Origin: Clostridia bacterium
GTDB taxonomy: Bacteria > Bacillota > Clostridia > TANB77 > CAG-508
DNA length: 9,216 nucleotides
Assembly: GCA_900772235.1 (NCBI GenBank)
Contig: CAAGQX010000001.1
Location: forward strand, 1 to 9,216
Direction of reading: 5' to 3'
The position numbers and the translations under genes are program-made. Each line of letters begins with the position of its first letter. Positions within the stretch are counted from its first letter, which is position 1. A model generated the notes under the pieces. That model made no database searches. It was not told the origin of the DNA and was given only the letters and a program-made list of their open reading frames with translations. Below are positions 1 through 5,308 of this stretch, piece by piece.

Positions 1-126
1 ATTGGTGTCAAAGGTAGATTACAAAGTAAAGATAATGTTATTTCTATAATTGCTGAAAGGATAACTTTTTTATCTTCAAAGTCAATAAAAGATGACATTT
101 CAACAGAAAAAGAACTAAAAGTATAA
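1..126 (+). CDS. ssb: Single-stranded DNA-binding protein, C-terminal fragment (5' end outside window)
   Basis: The window opens in frame inside a gene ending at TAA 124-126, giving 41 residues. The segment IGVKGRLQSKD followed by VISIIAERITFLSS matches the last strands of the SSB OB fold, where bacterial SSBs carry a (V/I)GxxGRLQ strand and a VxAExVxFL strand. SSB coats single-stranded DNA in replication, and mobile-element copies are commonly linked to transfer or plasmid-type replication. After the OB fold only about 15 residues remain, ending in EKELKV. The acidic D-D-x-I/L-P-F tip that recruits host repair and replication proteins is absent, so this copy may not dock on those partners. 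It precedes the conjugation genes on the same strand, which suggests it belongs to the element. Only the last third is visible; the identification rests on the OB-fold motif. Confidence 0.8.
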   Translation: MGVKGRLQSKDNVISIIAERITFLSSKSIKDDISTEKELKV

Positions 127-192
127 AAAAATATATAAAAATTTCATTTTAGGCGCTGTATTTTTTTTAAAAGCGCGTTATAGTGTTTGTAA

Positions 193-200
193 AGAAAGGA
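193..200 (+). promoter_or_regulatory. Ribosome binding site of the 209-796 gene
   Basis: AGAAAGGA lies 8 bases before ATG 209. It is a conventional purine-rich Shine-Dalgarno and differs from the GGGGG-type sites used by nearly every gene downstream of the terminator at 804-834. Confidence 0.6.
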
Positions 201-208
201 CGTGTCTT

Positions 209-796
209 ATGTTAAGAAAAATTTTAAAAGTATTTTTAGTAATTGTTTTTATAGGTTTTATAAGTGCTTATGTAAGGGGTATTCATTACAATAGTAATAA
301 ACTCAAAAGTGATAAATCAGTAGCGCAAGAAAATATAGAAACAGAAAAGAAAAATATTATTGATGAAGAATTAATATCATCTATAATAAATGATAGTGAA
401 TCTAAAGAAGAAGTCAAAGAAAATAACACTTCAAATAACAAAATAATAAATAATAAAAATGAAGAAATAAAAAATACTATTCCAGAACAAAAACAAGAAT
501 CCAATCAAAATGAAGAAAAACAAATAAATAATATTTCAAATAAAAATGAAACTAAAACAAATGATGTAATAGAACAAGTACCTGAAGTTGATGACGAATA
601 TAATAATCTAGTTAATTTTGTAGATTATAAAGCTGATGAATTTAACAAATGTCATACTGATAGTATTGATGTTGCTTTATCTGATACAGATAATATTAGA
701 AATACATCTTGCAAACAATTTGCATATAATGGTAAATTGGTTGGTTATAAAATACAAATATTTTATAATGACGGTACTTATAAATATTACAAATAA
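209..796 (+). CDS. Membrane-anchored hypothetical protein with low-complexity linker and Cys pair
   Basis: I do not recognise this 195-residue protein. Residues about 5-24 form one hydrophobic helix preceded by basic residues (MLRKILK), so it is probably an N-in single-pass membrane protein or has an uncleaved signal anchor; there is no lipobox. Residues about 30-125 are a low-complexity Asn/Glu/Lys-rich linker. The last ~70 residues look like a small folded domain with two cysteines, C148 and C168, which could form a disulfide outside the cell, and end in short strand-like segments rich in Tyr. The start has a good Shine-Dalgarno at 193-200. The gene lies 82 bases after ssb and is closed by a strong terminator, so it may form its own short transcript or end the upstream operon. 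A role in wall interaction or exclusion is possible, but nothing in the sequence proves it. Confidence 0.7.
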   Translation: MLRKILKVFLVIVFIGFISAYVRGIHYNSNKLKSDKSVAQENIETEKKNIIDEELISSIINDSESKEEVKENNTSNNKIINNKNEEIKNTIPEQKQESNQNEEKQINNISNKNETKTNDVIEQVPEVDDEYNNLVNFVDYKADEFNKCHTDSIDVALSDTDNIRNTSCKQFAYNGKLVGYKIQIFYNDGTYKYYK

Positions 797-803
797 ATTT
801 TTT

Positions 804-834
804 AAAGCGATCAATTAATTTTGGTCGCTTTTTT
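804..834 (+). terminator. Rho-independent terminator after the 209-796 gene
   Basis: Left arm 804-814 (AAAGCGATCAA) pairs with right arm 821-831 (TTGGTCGCTTT) over 11 bp with one G-U wobble and a 6-base loop (815-820). The T run covers 829-834. It starts 7 bases after the TAA of the preceding gene. Only 25 bases separate the T run from the next start codon, leaving no room for a separate promoter. Confidence 0.88.
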
Positions 835-843
835 ATATTAATT

Positions 844-851
844 AAAGGGGG
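844..851 (+). promoter_or_regulatory. G-rich Shine-Dalgarno that decides the TTG start of the adhesin
   Basis: AAAGGGGG lies 8 bases before TTG 860. It can pair with the usual anti-Shine-Dalgarno with one G-U wobble in place of the A of AGGAGG. No in-frame ATG with a comparable site lies nearby, and the TTG start gives a complete signal peptide. Confidence 0.75.
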
Positions 852-859
852 AATGAAAA

Positions 860-3565
860 TTGAAATTACACTTAAAAAGTGTGCTAGCTTTAGTAGTTGG
901 TGCATTTTCATTTTTAGTAGGTTTTACAAATGTCTTTGCTGCTACATTGGTTCAAACACCGGTTGATGATTACTTTTATACTCGTCGTGGTGGTGGAAAA
1001 CCTTATATGTCAGCTCAATGGAATCTATATGACATGGACGGTAAAGCTGCTTATTGTATAGAGCCGGGTGTAAATATTACTATTCACGATTACGACGGTG
1101 CGATTGGTTATATCAACTCACCATACTCTGATGAAATAAATCAAAAGATTGGATTAATTGGATATTATGGATACAACTATCCGGGACACCAAACTTTAAG
1201 ATATAGAGCTGCGGCTCAATCTTTAATTTGGGAAACAACAGGCGGTCAAATTGTAGAGTTCTGGACTGAAAAATATGGTAATGGTAGTTTTATAAATCTT
1301 AATAAAGAAAGAAATGACATAATGTCTTTAGTAAACTCACATTATACAATGCCTTCTTTTAACAATGAAACAAAAGACGCTATCATAGGTCAAACAGTAT
1401 CATTTACTGATAATACTGGTGTATTATCTGGATATGAAATTTATAGAAGTGATAATGCTACTTCTAGTATTAATGGAAATACATTAAATATAACTCCTAA
1501 TGCTGTTGGCGAGATTACTGTATCATTAATTAAAAAGACTTATACTTCTGATCCTACAATGATTTTTGTAGGTAAAGATAGTAAAAGTCAAAAAATGGGA
1601 ATGTTTGGCGTACACGATCCAGTAGTAGCAAAAGTTAAATTAAATGTTAAAGGTGGTCGTGTTGAAATTATTAAGACTGACGCTGATACTGGTACAACTA
1701 CACCAAGCGGTCAAGCTAGTTTAGTTGGTGCTAAATTTGGTGTTTATGATGTTAATGATAATTTAATTACTACTTTAACTACTGATAGTAATTCTTATGC
1801 AATAAGTGATTATCTTCCTAGTTTAAATGTATTCTACATTAAAGAACTTGAAGCTCCAAAGGGTTATGTTCTAAATACTGAAAAATATTATTTTAAATTA
1901 GATAAAGACAATTTACTTGCTAGTATAAATATTAGTAATAAAGTTATTGAAAGAAAATATGAAATAACAAAAGTTGTAGCTTCTAATAAAACTCAAATAA
2001 TGACACCAGAAGTAAATGTTGAATTTGGTATATATGACTACAACAATAATTTAATCAAAACTTTAAAAACAGATAGCGACGGTAAAATTTACTTCACTTT
2101 ACCATTTGGGGATTATATTTTAAGACAATTATCAACACCTAGTGGTTTTGAAAAGATTGATGATTATAAATTTTCTATAACAGAAAGTGGTCCTACTATT
2201 AATAAAGTATTTAGTAATGCTGAAATAACTTCAAGAGTAAAAATTATTAAAGTTGATGATTCAGGTAATAGAATTGCTATAGCTGGTATAAAATTCAAAA
2301 TTAAAGAATTATCTACTGGTAATTATGTGTGTCAAAAAGTAGCTTACCCTAATAGTAAAACTTATTGTGAATTTGAAACTGATGATACTGGTATGCTAAT
2401 TACACCATATCCACTTAATAGTGGCGATTATGAACTTGAAGAAGTAGATCAAAAAATTAATGGTTATCTATGGAATAGTGAGCCATTAAGATTTAGTATT
2501 AATGAGAAATCTAATATTATTAGTAGTGATGACTTTGATAAAATACTAGAATTAAGATTTACAAATAAAGAAGTTAAAGGTGCTATTGAAATAAAGAAAA
2601 CTGGCGAAAAGTTAGTTATTGAAAATGGTAAATACACCTATGAAACAATACCACTTCCTAATGTAGTATTTGAAGTATATGACGAAAATAATAATTTAGT
2701 TGGAACTATTACTACTGACGAAAACGGTTATGCTAGACTAGATAATTTGAAACTTCAAAAATATACTTTGAAAGAAGTATCTAGTTCTCTATCTCATTTA
2801 ATAGATAATAATATTTATGAATTTGAATTAGTATATAAGGATCAATATACTCCTATTATCACTAAAACATTTACATTAAAAAATTATCTACCAAAAGGAA
2901 CACTAGAATTTACTAAAACTGATTATTCTACTGATAAAGCACTACCTAACACAGTCATAGAAATTTATACAGAAGATGATGTTTTAATGGGTACTTATAC
3001 AACAGATGATAAAGGAATGGTTATCATTAAAGATTTACCTTTATCTAATGGTAAAAGATACTATATTTTAGAAAAACAAACTTCTGATTCATCATACTTA
3101 TTAAATGAAGAAAAAATATATTTTGAAATTAATGAGAATGGCGAAGTTGTTAAAGCTAATATGAAAAATGAAAAAATTAAAGGTAGTTTAGAATTTACTA
3201 AAGTAGATTTATCAACAAGTAATCCTATTCCTAATACTAAAATTGAAATTTATAATGCTGATACTGACGAATTAATCTATTCTGGATTAACTGATGAAAA
3301 CGGTAAAATCATTATTGATAATTTAGAATATGGACGCTACTATATTAAAGAAGTTGAAACTGCTTCACCTGACTATATTTTAAATACTGAAAAAATGTAT
3401 TTTGAAATTAGAGAAAATGGCGAAGTTGTTAAAGCTACTATGACTAATGAAAAAGTAGAAATGCCAAAAACATTTAATACTGATTTAACTAGCTCAATTA
3501 TTATAATTAGTACTGCTGTTCTTGGTTTAGGATTATTAATATATGCAAAAAAGAAAAATAAATAA
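860..3565 (+). CDS. Cys-Gln thioester-domain surface adhesin with six CnaB/SpaA modules and MPKTF sorting signal
   Basis: A 901-residue wall-anchored surface protein. Residues 1-27 are a signal peptide, probably cleaved after VFA27. A thioester domain (TED/TQXA family) follows: YCIEPG places Cys66 and AAQSLIWE places Gln120, the pair predicted to form an internal thioester that can bond covalently to target amines. Residues about 170-265 are the linker domain usual after such a TED. Six CnaB (SpaA-like) modules begin near 267, 365, 459, 573, 679 and 774. Most show the isopeptide triad: Lys in the first strand, Glu in the YxLxE box (E329 in module 1) and a C-terminal Asn. The C-terminus has sorting motif MPKTF (868-872), a membrane helix (about 879-895) and the tail AKKKNK. 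The gene overlaps the sortase by 23 bases. No YPK-type pilin motif was seen, so a monomeric adhesin is likelier than a polymerised pilus. A role in mating contact is inferred from context. Confidence 0.92.
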   Translation: MKLHLKSVLALVVGAFSFLVGFTNVFAATLVQTPVDDYFYTRRGGGKPYMSAQWNLYDMDGKAAYCIEPGVNITIHDYDGAIGYINSPYSDEINQKIGLIGYYGYNYPGHQTLRYRAAAQSLIWETTGGQIVEFWTEKYGNGSFINLNKERNDIMSLVNSHYTMPSFNNETKDAIIGQTVSFTDNTGVLSGYEIYRSDNATSSINGNTLNITPNAVGEITVSLIKKTYTSDPTMIFVGKDSKSQKMGMFGVHDPVVAKVKLNVKGGRVEIIKTDADTGTTTPSGQASLVGAKFGVYDVNDNLITTLTTDSNSYAISDYLPSLNVFYIKELEAPKGYVLNTEKYYFKLDKDNLLASINISNKVIERKYEITKVVASNKTQIMTPEVNVEFGIYDYNNNLIKTLKTDSDGKIYFTLPFGDYILRQLSTPSGFEKIDDYKFSITESGPTINKVFSNAEITSRVKIIKVDDSGNRIAIAGIKFKIKELSTGNYVCQKVAYPNSKTYCEFETDDTGMLITPYPLNSGDYELEEVDQKINGYLWNSEPLRFSINEKSNIISSDDFDKILELRFTNKEVKGAIEIKKTGEKLVIENGKYTYETIPLPNVVFEVYDENNNLVGTITTDENGYARLDNLKLQKYTLKEVSSSLSHLIDNNIYEFELVYKDQYTPIITKTFTLKNYLPKGTLEFTKTDYSTDKALPNTVIEIYTEDDVLMGTYTTDDKGMVIIKDLPLSNGKRYYILEKQTSDSSYLLNEEKIYFEINENGEVVKANMKNEKIKGSLEFTKVDLSTSNPIPNTKIEIYNADTDELIYSGLTDENGKIIIDNLEYGRYYIKEVETASPDYILNTEKMYFEIRENGEVVKATMTNEKVEMPKTFNTDLTSSIIIISTAVLGLGLLIYAKKKNK
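2894..3460 (+). repeat. Tandem pair of closely related CnaB modules (modules 5 and 6)
   Basis: Two consecutive modules start at 2894 and 3179, each opening with KG(T/S)LEFTK. Their 3' parts are also similar as DNA: the block from 3101 reappears 279 bases later from 3380, including the shared stretch GGCGAAGTTGTTAAAGCTA. This points to duplication of a stalk module, and such in-frame repeats can recombine to change stalk length. Confidence 0.8.
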
Positions 3566-4154
3566 AATTATACAAATTTTAGGGTTGATATTGATTTTAA
3601 TATCAGCCCTTATTTGTTTTAAAAAAATATATTGTAATTACAAAGTAGATAAAGAAACAAAACAAGTAATTGAAACAATGTTTGAAGAAGATACTCCACC
3701 ACCTACCAATGAAGAAGAACAAACAGAAGAAGTTGTAGAAACTCCTAAAAAACAAGAAATACATTTAACTAACAATTATCTTGGTTATATAGAGTTAAAA
3801 TCTGGTATTCAAAGATTAATAACTTCTGGAACGGATAAGAAAACACTAGATAAGGGTTTAGTTGGAACATTAAGTACTTCTGCGGGAATTGATGATGAAT
3901 TTGGTAATCTCATAATTGCCGGTCATAGTGTTTATAATACATTTCAAAGTTTGCACTACTCTAGTGTAGGCGATAAGATTAAAATTGTATCTCATAAAGC
4001 TACATATATTTATGAAATAGTAGAAAAACATACAATTAATGATGATGATATGTCTTATTTTAAAAGTGTAGATAATGAAAAAATATTAACATTAATTACT
4101 TGTAAAAATAATGGTAATAAAAGACTAATTGTAGTCGCAAAGTTAAGGGGGTAA
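3543..4154 (+). CDS. Sortase, class B/D-like transpeptidase
   Basis: A 203-residue sortase that probably attaches the adjacent adhesin to the cell wall. Residues about 8-28 form an N-terminal membrane anchor, followed by a Glu/Thr/Pro-rich linker. The catalytic domain begins near residue 75. Expected active-site residues are His128 (AGHS), Cys187 (LTLITC) and Arg194 (NKRLIVVAK). The Cys-Arg spacing of seven is short, so the class is uncertain; it looks closest to class B or D. ATG 3543 is the only start that keeps the membrane anchor. It overlaps the adhesin by 23 bases and has a weak AGGA 10 bases upstream, so translation is probably coupled to the adhesin. Its first 25 codons contain a terminator-like hairpin (3572-3620). 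Its last two sense codons, AGG GGG, double as the Shine-Dalgarno of the next gene. Confidence 0.92.
   Translation: MQKRKINKIIQILGLILILISALICFKKIYCNYKVDKETKQVIETMFEEDTPPPTNEEEQTEEVVETPKKQEIHLTNNYLGYIELKSGIQRLITSGTDKKTLDKGLVGTLSTSAGIDDEFGNLIIAGHSVYNTFQSLHYSSVGDKIKIVSHKATYIYEIVEKHTINDDDMSYFKSVDNEKILTLITCKNNGNKRLIVVAKLRG
3572..3620 (+). terminator. Terminator-like hairpin inside the sortase 5' coding region
   Basis: Left arm 3581-3592 (AGGGTTGATATT) pairs with right arm 3599-3610 (AATATCAGCCCT) over 12 bp with one G-U wobble and a 6-base loop. GGG/CCC sits at the stem base, next to a U-rich tract at 3610-3620 (9 of 11 T). An outer stem, ACAAAT 3572-3577 with ATTTGT 3612-3617, extends it across a small internal loop. 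The core stem begins 16 bases after the adhesin stop. It has the form of an intrinsic terminator or mRNA-stabilising hairpin that could lower expression of the sortase and everything downstream. The stem bases are also codons for a membrane helix, so chance cannot be excluded. Confidence 0.6.
4145..4151 (+). promoter_or_regulatory. Shine-Dalgarno of the RHH gene, made of the last sortase codons
   Basis: AAGGGGG lies 7 bases before ATG 4159 and is encoded within the final Leu-Arg-Gly codons of the sortase. This packs the two genes into one translationally linked unit. Confidence 0.7.
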
Positions 4155-4158
4155 AAAA

Positions 4159-4389
4159 ATGAGAAGATATAATACAAAATTTATTTTTTATATTTCAAAA
4201 GACTTGAAAAAGAAGTTAGAAAAAAGATCTCAAGAGTTAGATATTTCTATGTCTGATTATATAAGAACTTTAATAAAACAAGATTTAAAGTTAAATGATA
4301 TTGCTTATGTTAATTCTATTATAGATAGACAGACATTTGAAATTGAAAATATAAATAAAAAGTTATCTGGTTATTATAAAGGTTTATAA
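4159..4389 (+). CDS. Ribbon-helix-helix (CopG/Arc-like) small DNA-binding protein
   Basis: A 76-residue protein. Its first ~48 residues fit the ribbon-helix-helix fold: a basic N-terminal strand (about 4-12, NTKFIFYIS), helix A (DLKKKLEKRSQEL), a turn at DISMS, and helix B (DYIRTLIKQDLK). Such proteins dimerise and bind DNA through the paired strand. The remaining ~28 residues look helical and may mediate oligomerisation. In conjugative elements RHH proteins act as operon repressors or as relaxosome accessory factors at oriT; sequence alone does not choose between these. It starts 4 bases after the sortase stop with a strong Shine-Dalgarno, so it is co-transcribed with the attachment module. 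No toxin-like partner lies next to it, which argues against a toxin-antitoxin pair. Confidence 0.72.
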   Translation: MRRYNTKFIFYISKDLKKKLEKRSQELDISMSDYIRTLIKQDLKLNDIAYVNSIIDRQTFEIENINKKLSGYYKGL

Positions 4390-4395
4390 AAATTT

Positions 4396-4402
4396 AAGGG
4401 GG
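4396..4402 (+). promoter_or_regulatory. Shine-Dalgarno of the 4407-5300 gene
   Basis: AAGGGGG lies only 4 bases before ATG 4407. The spacing is short, but no other start with a site is nearby. It belongs to the G-rich set shared by this operon. Confidence 0.6.
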
Positions 4403-4406
4403 TTTT

Positions 4407-5300
4407 ATGAATATAGAATTAAATAATGAATTGATTGAGCGTTGTAATAATCAAAGTATGTATAATCGTGGTACTCATATCAAAGAAAGTGCTGAAAGTG
4501 ATTATAAAAAGTTTATAGATACTTTTAGTAGTCGTACTCTTAATCCACAGCAATTAGAAATTGTTAAAAAAAGGACAGAACAATTTAAAGAATTAATAAC
4601 AAATATTTATAATGAATATTTGAGTATATCTGCTAATTTTGTTCCTGTTAATGTTGCTGGACCAGCAAAATATAATTCTAATAAGTTTGAAAAAATTGCT
4701 GATAGAATGGATAAAAAAATAGATGAAATAAATGATAAAATAAATAAGTTCTATGATAATACTGAAAATATGTTGAAAAATGCTTATTCAAAAGATGAAA
4801 TAATATTAAAATATAAGAATGGATATAATGAGCCAATAAGTTCTGATGATCCATTAGCTAGAGAAAAACTAGAAGCAAAGTTAGAATACTTACAAACTAA
4901 ACATCAATCATATTTAGATTTTAATAAAAAAGCAAGACTTAATAAAACGGAACAATTACCGCCTTATGTTCTTGCTAATTCTAATCAAAATATGAAAGCT
5001 GTTAAAGATAGATTACAAACACTAGATAAAATAGATAACATAGAAACAGGTCGTTATTATTTTGATAATGGCGAAGTTAGTTTTGATAAAGAAGATATGA
5101 GAGTAAAAGTTTTCTTTGATGAAAAGCCAGATGAAAAAACAAGAGATGAATTAAAATCTCGTGGTTTCAAATGGTCTCCAAAAAATTCTGCTTGGCAAAG
5201 AAAACTAACACCTAACGCCATTTATATAACTAAAAGAATGTTTAAAGATATTGGAAGTTTAGAAATCAAATTAGTTAATGATTATACTAAAACTATATAG
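4407..5300 (+). CDS. Mobile-element protein of unknown function (VAGPA / KPDExxR-GFxWSP family)
   Basis: A soluble 297-residue protein with no signal peptide or membrane helix. From memory of gut Bacillota ICE proteins it matches a widespread uncharacterised family with three landmarks. The first is an N-terminal VAGPA segment followed by a charged helix (about 82-115). The second is a central SSDDPxAxxKLxAKLxxL coiled-coil block with a downstream LANSNQNMKAVKDRL helix (about 145-210). The third is a C-terminal module with (F/Y)FDEKPDExxRxxLKSRGFKWSP and AWQRKLTxNA (about 230-280), which resembles the end of several element- and phage-encoded proteins. Its biochemical function is unknown to me. 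The position between the RHH gene and the channel genes suggests a DNA-processing or accessory transfer role. It ends in the only TAG stop of the window, 8 bases before the channel gene. Confidence 0.75.
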   Translation: MNIELNNELIERCNNQSMYNRGTHIKESAESDYKKFIDTFSSRTLNPQQLEIVKKRTEQFKELITNIYNEYLSISANFVPVNVAGPAKYNSNKFEKIADRMDKKIDEINDKINKFYDNTENMLKNAYSKDEIILKYKNGYNEPISSDDPLAREKLEAKLEYLQTKHQSYLDFNKKARLNKTEQLPPYVLANSNQNMKAVKDRLQTLDKIDNIETGRYYFDNGEVSFDKEDMRVKVFFDEKPDEKTRDELKSRGFKWSPKNSAWQRKLTPNAIYITKRMFKDIGSLEIKLVNDYTKTI

Positions 5301-5308
5301 GTAATATT

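Noticed and set aside
153..176. Inverted repeat GCGCT/AGCGC after ssb
   Set aside because: Only 5 bp with a 14-base loop and no T run after it; too weak to call a terminator or operator.
286..504. 72-codon - strand frame inside the 209-796 gene
   Set aside because: Ser/Ile/Phe-rich complement of the Asn/Lys/Glu linker, with no supporting signal.
636..911. Overlapping short frames on both strands around the terminator
   Set aside because: They run across the terminator or into the adhesin start, and have no homology or start signals.
4159..4389. RHH protein as an antitoxin
   Set aside because: No toxin-like gene is adjacent; the neighbours are a sortase and a large mobile-element protein.
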